From contig CACXGH010000199.1 in the NCBI GenBank assembly GCA_902767175.1, positions 1 to 10,051 of the forward strand: a DNA stretch of 10,051 bases, written 5' to 3'. The position numbers were made by a program, and so were the translations under genes. This document shows, piece by piece, positions 1 to 6,387 of this stretch (position 1 is its first letter; every line of letters begins with the position of its first letter). The DNA is from an uncultured Ruminococcus sp. (lineage in GTDB: Bacteria > Bacillota > Clostridia > Oscillospirales > Acutalibacteraceae). The notes beneath the pieces are model-generated. The model was not told the origin of the DNA, did no database searches, and worked only from the letters and a program-made list of their open reading frames with translations.

Positions 1-77
1 AGGAGCTAAAGCTCCCCGACGTCTGTTGACGGCGTCGCTCGCTCCAATCAAGCGAGCTTGTTGGAGCTTTGCTCCTT
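1..77. repeat. Cluster of four short GC-rich inverted repeats (REP-like)
   Basis: Four small hairpins sit back to back: GGAGCT/AGCTCC (2-15, 2-base loop), CGACG/CGTCG (17-37), GCTCGCT/AGCGAGC (37-57) and GGAGC/GCTCC (63-75). The outer arms also match each other: 1-15 and 63-76 are near reverse complements, so the whole block can fold as one long imperfect cruciform. It lies beyond the trxA terminator and shows no reading frame or SD-and-start of its own. The layout resembles extragenic palindromic repeats or a small non-autonomous repeat; the family is not identified. The element may continue left of the window. Confidence 0.6.
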
Positions 78-89
78 GTTTAATAAGCT

Positions 90-127
90 AAAAAACAGCA
101 GCCGATCGTAAATGACGGCTGCTGTTT
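90..127 (-). terminator. Rho-independent terminator after trxA
   Basis: A perfect 12-bp stem (93-104 with 116-127, arm AAACAGCAGCCG) with an 11-base loop is followed, in the minus direction, by a run of six T. It starts 18 bases past the trxA stop codon and probably ends the ppa-trxA transcription unit. Confidence 0.9.
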
Positions 128-145
128 CAGTGTTTAAGGCTATTT

Positions 146-454
146 TCATTCGAGCATTGCGAGTATTGCTGCTTTGGACTTAACTCCTACAGATGTCGTA
201 ACATTTTTGCCGTTTTTGAAAACAATGAGAGTAGGTATGCTCATAATACCGAAATTCTGAGCAAGCTCCATTTGCTCGTCTACATTTACCTTGCCGACTT
301 TGATCTGAGGATTTTCTTCTCCGATTTCGTCAACAACAGGAGAGAGCATTCTACACGGTCCGCACCAGCTTGCCCAGAAGTCGAGGAGAACCGTTTTATC
401 GCTTTTAAGAACTTCGCTTTCAAAATTTTCAGAGGTAATTTCGATAGCTGCCAT
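146..454 (-). CDS. trxA: Thioredoxin
   Basis: Small cytosolic thiol-disulfide oxidoreductase of 102 residues, close to the usual 104-108 for bacterial thioredoxins. The fold is complete. The active-site WCGPC is at residues 30-34, preceded by the typical DFWAS strand end. The cis-proline loop SIPT is at 72-75, followed by the strand LIVFKNG. Thioredoxins reduce disulfides in enzymes such as ribonucleotide reductase and peroxiredoxins and are recycled by thioredoxin reductase, which is not in this window. The ATG has an AGGAG ribosome site at 464-468, about 9 bases upstream. No signal peptide or membrane segment is seen, which argues against a secreted TlpA-like protein. It is the last gene of a probable ppa-X-trxA unit, 55 bases after the previous stop, and is followed by a strong terminator. 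I found no convincing separate promoter in the 55-base gap. Confidence 0.97.
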   Translation of the reverse strand: MAAIEITSENFESEVLKSDKTVLLDFWASWCGPCRMLSPVVDEIGEENPQIKVGKVNVDEQMELAQNFGIMSIPTLIVFKNGKNVTTSVGVKSKAAILAMLE

Positions 455-488
455 TTTTATACACTCCTTTGCTTTATATTATTACCAT

Positions 489-510
489 ATTACGGTAGAT
501 TATCCGTAAT
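489..510 (-). repeat. Intergenic inverted repeat between unknown gene and trxA
   Basis: ATTACGG (489-495) and CCGTAAT (504-510) form a 7-bp stem with an 8-base loop. The stem begins at the stop codon of the upstream gene. In the direction of transcription no T-run follows, so it is probably an mRNA hairpin rather than a terminator. A role in protecting the upstream message or in partial termination is only a guess. Confidence 0.4.
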
Positions 511-1766
511 TATTTCTTTTTCTTTTTACTGTTGCGCTTTTTAGCATTTCTTGCGGCTTCAAGCTCACGGGTCTTACGGTCGGGTACATCTGCATTTCCA
601 AAGCTTTTTTCGTTGATAAGCGCTTTTACAAAATGCGGGTGCTTTTCTGTAAACTCCGCTTCAAGCTCAGGGTGAGATATTATGTATTTTTCCTGCTGTC
701 TTGCATAAATACCGCCGATATTCAGCACAAAAATAATTATGTACATTACAATTGAAAGTACAGCGCCAATTCCGATAAACGGATAAATAGTGAAGAAGAT
801 GTCGAGCAAAACAAGTATTATGCAGGCGAGAACAATAATATGCTTGACAATTCTCTTTTTATCGAGAACACACGCAAATACTGCGATCATGGGCAGCACA
901 CCAAGTGCAAAAGCAAAAATGCTTCTTAAAACAATATTGCCGACAGAGAGAGAAGATCCGAAGGCTTCACCGATAGAGCCGCCGAGCATCATCTGCAGAC
1001 CGTTCTGAGCTACAAATACCGAAGCACACAGTGTTCTCTGAGCTTTAAGTACCGCATCGTTGAGTACCTGTATGCTTTCCTCGGTATAAAGGTATCTGTC
1101 CACCTTTTTAACATCATCAATAAGCTTTTCGAGCTTATCAGCATTTACATTCTCCGCTACAACATAAGACCAATTATAGTTAACAGTTTCCATTTCACGG
1201 ATACCGCCGCCTTCTTTCTTTACCTGAGAAACTTCCGATACACCGGAAGCTTTGGAGATATCTGAGGCGTTTGCGGCATCTGACATATCTGAAGCAGCAC
1301 CTGAGGTTGAAGTGCCCTCACCGACCTCATCAGGGAACAGTTTAATACGGGTATCGCTGTATGGATCGGAACTTTCCTCCTTCGGAGCTTCGACAAGTCC
1401 GTCAAGAGCCTTTTGCAGATCAGCTTCCGATTTATCAATCTCTTCCTGAGTAGCGAGGATATGATGTGCCTTTTCGGCATATGGTGTTACCTCAAGGTCA
1501 TCAGTTATGTAAAATGTTACCTGTAAAAAAGGATATGTAAGCAGGAAAAGAACTATCATAAAACACCATATAAGGGAGATCCTTATTATATGTGACGGTG
1601 TTCTGAGCATTTTCTTTTTTTTCGGTACATTTACTACAACGACTTTTCGCTTGCCGAGCTTTATAGTATCTGAACTGCCTGTATCCGGCTTCTCAGACTT
1701 TGCAGCATGAGTGCTGCCGTTGGCTTCCTCCTCGAGAAGCTCATCGTTTTCGAGTTTTCTTGCCAT
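510..1766 (-). CDS. Unknown four-helix membrane protein with FIVAR-like helical segments
   Basis: I do not recognise the family. The protein is 418 residues from the ATG at 1766. That start is preferred over an in-frame ATG at 1826, because 1766 has an AAAGGA site 11 bases upstream and avoids a 35-base overlap with ppa. The order is: a charged cytosolic N-terminus; a basic patch (KLGKRK, PKKKK) before membrane helix 1 (about 62-87); an extramembrane region of roughly 190 residues; helices 2-4 (about 278-300, 306-328, 330-354); and a charged tail ending in a run of lysines. In the extramembrane region, two stretches (about 93-126 and 208-245) resemble the two halves of FIVAR-type helical modules found in Gram-positive surface proteins. 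They are separated by an S/A/D-rich spacer (about 151-181). Topology suggests this region faces outside, because helix 1 follows a basic N-terminus. It follows ppa by 25 bases and precedes trxA by 55, so co-transcription is likely. Enzyme motifs are absent; a structural, sensory or scaffolding membrane role is possible but unproven. Confidence 0.75.
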   Translation of the reverse strand: MARKLENDELLEEEANGSTHAAKSEKPDTGSSDTIKLGKRKVVVVNVPKKKKMLRTPSHIIRISLIWCFMIVLFLLTYPFLQVTFYITDDLEVTPYAEKAHHILATQEEIDKSEADLQKALDGLVEAPKEESSDPYSDTRIKLFPDEVGEGTSTSGAASDMSDAANASDISKASGVSEVSQVKKEGGGIREMETVNYNWSYVVAENVNADKLEKLIDDVKKVDRYLYTEESIQVLNDAVLKAQRTLCASVFVAQNGLQMMLGGSIGEAFGSSLSVGNIVLRSIFAFALGVLPMIAVFACVLDKKRIVKHIIVLACIILVLLDIFFTIYPFIGIGAVLSIVMYIIIFVLNIGGIYARQQEKYIISHPELEAEFTEKHPHFVKALINEKSFGNADVPDRKTRELEAARNAKKRNSKKKKK

Positions 1767-1791
1767 ATCAGATTTTTTCCTTTCAGAGAGA

Positions 1792-2328
1792 TCAGACCGT
1801 ATTGAATTTTTCCTTATAATTTTCAATTGTTGTCTTGATGATCTTTATAGCTTCTTCCTTGCCCTTGACCTCATCAACAACTGTCTCTTTATTTTCAAGA
1901 GCTTTATATACAGTGAAGAAATGTGTCATTTCATCAAAGATATGAGAGGGCAGCTCTGAAATATCTTTATATTCGTTGTAGGTCGGATCTTCAAAGGGAA
2001 TAGCTATTATTTTCTCATCATTTCTGCCGTTATCAAGCATTGTTATAACACCGATAGGATAGCATTGAATCAGAGTAAGGGGGAAGATCTGCTCAGAGCA
2101 AAGTACGAGAACATCGAGAGGATCAAGGTCGTCTGCGTATGTACGGGGGATAAAACCATAGTTTGCAGGATAGTGAGTGGAGGTATGAAGTATACGGTCA
2201 AGCTTAAGCAGACCGCTCTCCTTATCAAGCTCGTATTTTGCCTTGCTGCCCTTAGGAATCTCTATTACTACCATAAAGTTTTCGGGTGTGATTCTTGCGG
2301 AATCCATATCATGCCATATATTTTGCAT
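1792..2328 (-). CDS. ppa: Inorganic pyrophosphatase, family I (soluble)
   Basis: Hydrolyses pyrophosphate to two phosphates in the cytosol, pulling nucleotide, tRNA-charging and other biosynthetic reactions forward. The 178 residues match the short bacterial family I form. Active-site residues line up with the E. coli enzyme: E23, K31, E33, R45, Y57, the metal-binding trio D67/D69/D72 (in DDLDPLDV), D99, D104, K106 and the Y141-K142 pair. The only departure from the common signature is Leu68, where Gly is usual. No CBS domain is present, and the sequence does not resemble the family II (DHH) enzymes common in Firmicutes, so this is family I. The ATG is 9 bases past an AAGGAG site, and an extended -10 promoter lies just upstream. 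It is the first gene of a probable three-gene unit with an unknown membrane protein and trxA. Confidence 0.97.
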   Translation of the reverse strand: MQNIWHDMDSARITPENFMVVIEIPKGSKAKYELDKESGLLKLDRILHTSTHYPANYGFIPRTYADDLDPLDVLVLCSEQIFPLTLIQCYPIGVITMLDNGRNDEKIIAIPFEDPTYNEYKDISELPSHIFDEMTHFFTVYKALENKETVVDEVKGKEEAIKIIKTTIENYKEKFNTV

Positions 2329-2337
2329 AAATGTCAG

Positions 2338-2369
2338 CTCCTTAAATAAATTGCATTATCATTATAACA
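2338..2369 (-). promoter_or_regulatory. ppa promoter (extended -10) and SD
   Basis: On the minus strand, a perfect TATAAT (2361-2366) is preceded by TGT (2367-2369), giving a TGn extended -10. No good -35 box is present at 17 bases, which is normal for extended -10 promoters. Transcription would start near 2354, leaving a leader of about 25 bases that carries AAGGAG at 2338-2343. Confidence 0.75.
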
Positions 2370-2460
2370 CAAGTTTTTTAATTTCTCTACAGTTTTATTG
2401 AATTTTTTTAAAATTCTTTCTTTTTATCCGTAATATTTTTATATATTTTACTATAAAATG

Positions 2461-2489
2461 TTGAAAAAAACTCTGACGAGTGATAATAT
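2461..2489 (+). promoter_or_regulatory. Sigma-A promoter of the PP2C phosphatase gene
   Basis: TTGAAA (2461-2466), a 17-base spacer and TAATAT (2484-2489), with TGA just before the -10 box (TGn extension). The predicted start near 2496 gives a leader of about 35 bases. It lies back to back with the ppa promoter in the 202-base divergent gap. Confidence 0.75.
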
Positions 2490-2530
2490 AAAGATAATAT
2501 GTATTTAAATGAAATATAATAAGAAATGTT

Positions 2531-3424
2531 GTGATAGTCTTGGGTAAAAATAAACTTATAGTCAGTCTTTGTACAGATACGGGAAATACGAGAAAGATAA
2601 ATCAGGATAATTTCTATTCAGACGGAAAATATAACACAGAGCCGTCAAGAAAGAGCTTATCGCTGTCGGCAGAGTCTGACGGCGGATTGTTTGCAGTAGC
2701 CGACGGAATGGGCGGGGAAGCCAACGGAGAGAAGGCTTCGCTTTTTGCTGTAGAAGCGCTGAATGAGATAAAAGCGAAATTTCCTTCGGCTGATGATATT
2801 AATTCGGCGGTGAGCAGGGCAAATGAAAGGGTATGTGAAATGATAACCGCCACTGGCAGCCGGTCCGGAACGACAATTGCGGCAGCTGTAATAAAGGGGA
2901 AGCAGCTGAATGTATATAATATCGGCGACAGCAAATGTTTGCTGTATCATGACGGTAAACTTGATCAACTGTCGAAAGACCATACTGTAACGGCACAGAT
3001 GATAGAAGCCGGGCTTATCACTAAGGAGGAGGCTGCAGCCGACAGAAGGCGGCATCAGCTTTTTCAGCATATCGGTATATCTCCCGAGGAAATGAAGATT
3101 TCTGTCTCTCAAAGTGAGGGGAATAAGCTAAATGACGGTGATATAGTCATATTATGCTCTGACGGCATGACGGACGGACTTGATGATAATGATATTGTTT
3201 CTATCATCAAATCTAATTCTGATAAAACAGTGCTTGCTCAGGAGCTTGTATCTGCCGCATTAACGAACGGCAGTAAGGACAATACAACTGCACTTACAGT
3301 CTTTAACCATAAAAAGAAACATTCGGGGCTGAAATTATTTCTGCTGTCACTTCTTACTGTTGGTGCTGCTGCATTCTGTACACTTGGAGCTATGATAATT
3401 GCAGGTATTATTAAGCTATGGTAA
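2531..3424 (+). CDS. PP2C-family Ser/Thr protein phosphatase, C-terminal membrane anchor
   Basis: A metal-dependent phosphatase that removes phosphate from serine and threonine of proteins; bacterial relatives (PrpC/Stp/PstP) oppose Hanks-type kinases such as PrkC. Conserved PP2C motifs appear in order: TRKINQDNF with R21 and D26; VADGMGG with metal-ligand D58; SGTT at 112-115; IGDSK at 131-135, where Arg is more usual at the last position; CSDGMTDG with D211; and KDN at 249-251. One hydrophobic helix (about 267-292) follows a KKK patch, so the catalytic domain should face the cytosol. Length is 297. The start is uncertain. GTG at 2531 or TTG at 2540 fits the family's N-terminus, but neither has a convincing SD, and the nearby ATG at 2526 is out of frame and stops at once. 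No kinase gene is adjacent, unlike the common prpC-prkC arrangement. It converges on secF across a shared terminator. Confidence 0.93.
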   Translation: MIVLGKNKLIVSLCTDTGNTRKINQDNFYSDGKYNTEPSRKSLSLSAESDGGLFAVADGMGGEANGEKASLFAVEALNEIKAKFPSADDINSAVSRANERVCEMITATGSRSGTTIAAAVIKGKQLNVYNIGDSKCLLYHDGKLDQLSKDHTVTAQMIEAGLITKEEAAADRRRHQLFQHIGISPEEMKISVSQSEGNKLNDGDIVILCSDGMTDGLDDNDIVSIIKSNSDKTVLAQELVSAALTNGSKDNTTALTVFNHKKKHSGLKLFLLSLLTVGAAAFCTLGAMIIAGIIKLW

Positions 3425-3441
3425 CAATGTGCTTTTGCGAT

Positions 3442-3486
3442 AAAAAAGAGTCATGGTAAAACATAATTTACCATGACTCATATTTT
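3442..3486. terminator. Bidirectional terminator between the phosphatase gene and secF
   Basis: A perfect 13-bp stem (3448-3460 with 3467-3479, arm GAGTCATGGTAAA) with a 6-base loop. T5 follows on the plus strand (3482-3486) and T6 on the minus strand (complement of A-run 3442-3447). It sits between the ends of two convergent genes and can serve both. Confidence 0.93.
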
Positions 3487-3517
3487 TGCCTTTTAAGAAG
3501 GCTTAACTATGATGTTT

Positions 3518-4621
3518 TTATTCCGCAGTCTCAGTCTTATCGAGTTCTGCCTTTTTGCTGTCATTGTCAGACTTCTTTGTTTCACTCTTTGTGCCTTTCT
3601 TTGAGTTCTTCTTGGATTTATTCTTTGAAGGAACTTTGTCGTTCTTCTGTTCTTCCTTTTTCTTTGCCTGGTGGTTTTTCCAGATAACCCAAAGGGGAGC
3701 AGCAATACAGAGTGACGAATAGGAACCTGAGATAAGACCTATCATCATCGGAAGTGCAAAGCTTATGATAGAATCAATGTTGAAGATAAGAGTAACAACA
3801 AGTACCGAGCCTATAGCCATGATAGTTGTAATAGATGTGCATATTGTTCTTACCATGCACTGGTTAAGGCTGGTATTTACAATTTCTCCGATAGGAGTCT
3901 TGGGGCTTGATTTCTTCCTGAGTTCTCTGATACGGTCATAAATAACTATAGTATCGTTCAGTGAGTAACCGAGGATCATAAGTACAACGGCAATGAAGTT
4001 GTCATTGAGCGGCATACGGAACATCGCAAACACAAAGTAAACGATAATAAGATCGTGTATAAGGGCAGCAACTGCCATAACACCTGCCGAAAGACCGCCT
4101 ATCTTCTTGAATCTCAATGCAACATAGAATATCATCAGAACTGCTGCAAGAATAACTGCTGCAAGACACTTGAAGAAGAAGTTTGTACCCTTTGATGCGT
4201 CAACAGATGAAGACGAAGCCTCTTTGAAGGTGCTGTCGGGATAAGCCTTTTCGAGAGCCTCTGTGATGGCTGTCTTGTCCTCAACGGATACAGCTTTGTT
4301 GCCTGTGAACTGCAATGAAACTATCTTGCTGTTGCTGTCCTGTTCGGACTTTGCAAGGTTGTCACTGTAGCTGTAGGCTATTGTGTCGTTTTTGAGTCCT
4401 TCGCTCTCTTTAATTGTATCGTTGATGGTTTTTTCGATATCTTCAGCTTTCAAGTCACCGCTGTAGCTGTACTTTATTATCGTACCGCCTGTAAATTGTA
4501 TATCTACAAGAGTGGGGAATACGAAAATGTTAAGAATAAGGCATACAAGCATGATACCGAGAGATATGCCGAAGAAGATCTTTGACTTCTTTATAAAGTC
4601 TATATGGAATGTTTGTCTCAT
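3518..4621 (-). CDS. secF: Protein translocase subunit SecF
   Basis: Membrane partner of SecD. Together they use the proton or sodium gradient to help pull secreted proteins through SecYEG. The 367 residues contain six membrane helices: about 15-36, 147-168, 174-199, 206-227, 263-282 and 288-312. The first extracytoplasmic domain begins with the family's FTGGT (43-47). The hallmark GYSLNDTIVIYDRIRE runs at 218-233, and the following cytosolic signature NTSLNQCMVRTICTSITT is intact. The start ATG overlaps the secD stop (ATGA), with GGAGG 12 bases upstream inside secD, so translation is probably coupled. An unusual feature is a tail of about 50 residues (316-367) that is very rich in Lys, Ser and Asp/Glu, longer than in E. 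coli SecF. The bidirectional terminator follows the stop codon. Confidence 0.96.
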   Translation of the reverse strand: MRQTFHIDFIKKSKIFFGISLGIMLVCLILNIFVFPTLVDIQFTGGTIIKYSYSGDLKAEDIEKTINDTIKESEGLKNDTIAYSYSDNLAKSEQDSNSKIVSLQFTGNKAVSVEDKTAITEALEKAYPDSTFKEASSSSVDASKGTNFFFKCLAAVILAAVLMIFYVALRFKKIGGLSAGVMAVAALIHDLIIVYFVFAMFRMPLNDNFIAVVLMILGYSLNDTIVIYDRIRELRKKSSPKTPIGEIVNTSLNQCMVRTICTSITTIMAIGSVLVVTLIFNIDSIISFALPMMIGLISGSYSSLCIAAPLWVIWKNHQAKKKEEQKNDKVPSKNKSKKNSKKGTKSETKKSDNDSKKAELDKTETAE

Positions 4622-5964
4622 GACGATTTCTTACCTCCATATAATCTTTTATTTCTCAGGAACTTGTAGCCTGAAATTGATTTGAGCATAAGTCTCGATG
4701 CGCCGACACCCATAATGAAGTTGGAAATAACTCCGACAAGCAGGGTATAACCGAAGGCGTAAATAAGACCTGTTGTTGAAACGCCGAATATTGCAGAGAA
4801 GATATTTGCTGGACCGAATACAAGTATCAGAATTATTGCAACTATAATAACGGTGATATTACCGTCGAAGATAGCTGAGAAGCTGCCCTTTGTACCGTTG
4901 CGTATACAACCGTCAAGAGTCTTTCCTGTCCACAGTTCGTCCTTGATTCTTTCCGCAGTGATTATGTTTGCGTCAACGCCCATACCGATTGAAAGGATAA
5001 GACCTGCAATACCGGGTATGGTCATTGTGAAGCTCGGAAATACGGGGAAATAACCGGAAACAGCCATGATAGAAATAGCCATCTGTCCGAGAAGTGCAAT
5101 AAATGCAATAAATCCGGGAAGTCTGTACATAAAGAGCATGAACAGGAAAATGCAGCACATAGCAGCAATAGCAGCGATGCCCATTGCCTGAAGAGCAGAA
5201 TTGCCGAGTGACGGGCTTATTGTGCTGTAGCTTTCTACTTTAAGACCAAAGGGAAGCGCACCTGCATTGATAGTGTTGGCAAGCTTTGCGGCACTTGCGG
5301 CGTCAAAGCTGCCGCTGATAGTAGCTGTACCGCCTGTGATAACGTTTTCTACTGTAGGAGCAGAAATGCAGGTCTCGTCCATCCAGATGGAGATAGTCTT
5401 ATTAAGGTTGGCTCTTGTAGCTTCGGCGAATTTTTCTTTTCCTTCATCATTCAGCTCAAGCACTACAACGTGCTGATGAAGACCGTCGGAGCCTGTCTGA
5501 TAGGTACTGTAAGCGTTCTTTACATCCTTGCCTTCGAGAAGTACCTCTCCGCTGTATTCGGAGCCTTGTCTGAAGGTCAGGCTTGCAGTAGCAGAAAGCT
5601 CACTGATAGCGCTGTCAGGGTCGTAGTTTGTTTCATCGGACTTCCAGGGGAAGCGTACTGTGATTCTGTCGTTTGTGTAGTCGGGATAGATTTCGTAGTC
5701 TGTTACATTCTGATCAACAAGTCTCAGTTCAAGGATAGCCTTGACAGATTCCATCTCGTCATCTGTAGCGTCCCTGCCGTCAGGTGCGAAAACTGCCTCA
5801 ACACCGCCGTTGATGTCGATGCCCCATCGCATGTCATTAATACCCTTTATATAGGTGATCTTGAAGTCACCGTTTTCCCCGTATATACCGAAAACGGATG
5901 TATAAGCGAGGGCGAGTATTATAACAAATACGATGAAGAACACCGGTTTGCCAATTCGTTTCAT
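4618..5964 (-). CDS. secD: Protein translocase subunit SecD
   Basis: Larger subunit of the SecDF export motor. The 448 residues begin with helix 1 (7-27). Next comes the conserved RWGIDINGG (46-54), matching the GLDLxGG family motif, followed by an extracytoplasmic domain with SAPTVENVITGGTATISG (201-218). Five C-terminal helices follow (about 258-279, 283-303, 314-337, 367-384, 396-420). Helix 4 carries GMGVDANIITAERIKDE (327-343), the SecD hallmark with the functionally important Asp at 330. The protein is shorter than E. coli SecD (615 residues), as expected for Firmicutes forms with a reduced P1 region. SecD and SecF are separate genes here, unlike the fused SecDF of Bacillus subtilis. 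The ATG follows a GGAGG-type SD (5971-5976) at 7 bases. The gene is transcribed from a strong promoter about 100 bases upstream, and yajC is not next to it. Confidence 0.97.
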   Translation of the reverse strand: MKRIGKPVFFIVFVIILALAYTSVFGIYGENGDFKITYIKGINDMRWGIDINGGVEAVFAPDGRDATDDEMESVKAILELRLVDQNVTDYEIYPDYTNDRITVRFPWKSDETNYDPDSAISELSATASLTFRQGSEYSGEVLLEGKDVKNAYSTYQTGSDGLHQHVVVLELNDEGKEKFAEATRANLNKTISIWMDETCISAPTVENVITGGTATISGSFDAASAAKLANTINAGALPFGLKVESYSTISPSLGNSALQAMGIAAIAAMCCIFLFMLFMYRLPGFIAFIALLGQMAISIMAVSGYFPVFPSFTMTIPGIAGLILSIGMGVDANIITAERIKDELWTGKTLDGCIRNGTKGSFSAIFDGNITVIIVAIILILVFGPANIFSAIFGVSTTGLIYAFGYTLLVGVISNFIMGVGASRLMLKSISGYKFLRNKRLYGGKKSS

Positions 5965-5978
5965 ACGGTATCCTCCAA

Positions 5979-6022
5979 TATTGTTCTTTTGTGTCCGTCT
6001 ATGTAAAGGGCTGTGAACAATA
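5979..6022 (-). promoter_or_regulatory. Possible leader hairpin next to the secD SD
   Basis: TATTGTTC (5979-5986) and GAACAATA (6015-6022) can pair over 8 bp, with a 28-base loop, in the secD mRNA leader. The stem ends two bases before the SD (5971-5976), so its folding could change access of ribosomes to secD. The stem is AU-rich with a large loop, so stability is doubtful. A 33-codon open frame also spans this leader (5961-6062). Confidence 0.35.
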
Positions 6023-6072
6023 AGCTGAATTCTTGCTCAAAGCACCAAAAACATACAGACATATCAGATACA

Positions 6073-6101
6073 ATTATATATTTTTTGTCTATAAAAGTCA
6101 A
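6073..6101 (-). promoter_or_regulatory. Sigma-A promoter of secDF
   Basis: On the minus strand TTGACT (6096-6101), a 17-base spacer and TATAAT (6073-6078), nearly consensus. The bases upstream of the -35 box are rich in A and T tracts, as in an UP element. Predicted start near 6066 gives a leader of about 100 bases. Confidence 0.88.
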
Positions 6102-6330
6102 ATATTTTTTGCATTTTTCATCGCTCAAATGAAAGTTTATTCATGTATTTTTTTAAACATCTTTTAATCTGTCATATCAGAGACCCAATAAAACGCTCTG
6201 AATAGTTGTTTCGCTTAATATATAAGTCTTACATCAGAGCAATTTAAACAAAAAAGTCATGTGTATTTTGTTAGCACAATATAAGGCAGTACTGAATAAA
6301 TCACGCATTGCGGCTCAGAACTTCAATAAT
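6102..6330. other. Gene-free AT-rich spacer upstream of secDF
   Basis: No gene with an SD and plausible product was found here on either strand. It contains a three-part inverted repeat: CTCTGA (6196-6201) can pair with TCAGAG at 6177-6182 or with TCAGAG at 6234-6239 (7 bp when G6195 and C6240 are included). It also has a small ATGAA/TTCAT palindrome (6129-6144). No T-run follows these stems and no promoter points at them, so a function is not assigned. Confidence 0.5.
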
Positions 6331-6372
6331 AAAAAAGCAGGCACATTCTTCTTTCGGGAAGAATGCCCTGCT
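6331..6372 (-). terminator. Rho-independent terminator after the aminotransferase gene
   Basis: In the minus direction the stem AGCAGG/CCTGCT is followed, after a small internal loop, by the 8-bp stem CATTCTTC/GAAGAATG with loop CCGAAA, and then a run of six T. It begins 15 bases after the stop codon at 6388. Confidence 0.92.
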
Positions 6373-6387
6373 GATTTTCGCCGTTAT

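Noticed and set aside
1764..1826. N-terminal extension of the unknown membrane protein to an ATG at 1826
   Set aside because: It would overlap ppa by 35 bases and has no SD, whereas the ATG at 1766 has one at good spacing.
2657..3112. 151-codon minus-strand frame over the PP2C gene
   Set aside because: The plus strand carries all PP2C motifs in order; the antisense product is not protein-like.
5470..6006. 178-codon plus-strand frame antisense to secD
   Set aside because: It lies almost wholly over the intact, motif-bearing secD gene and has no SD; it is an antisense shadow of coding sequence.
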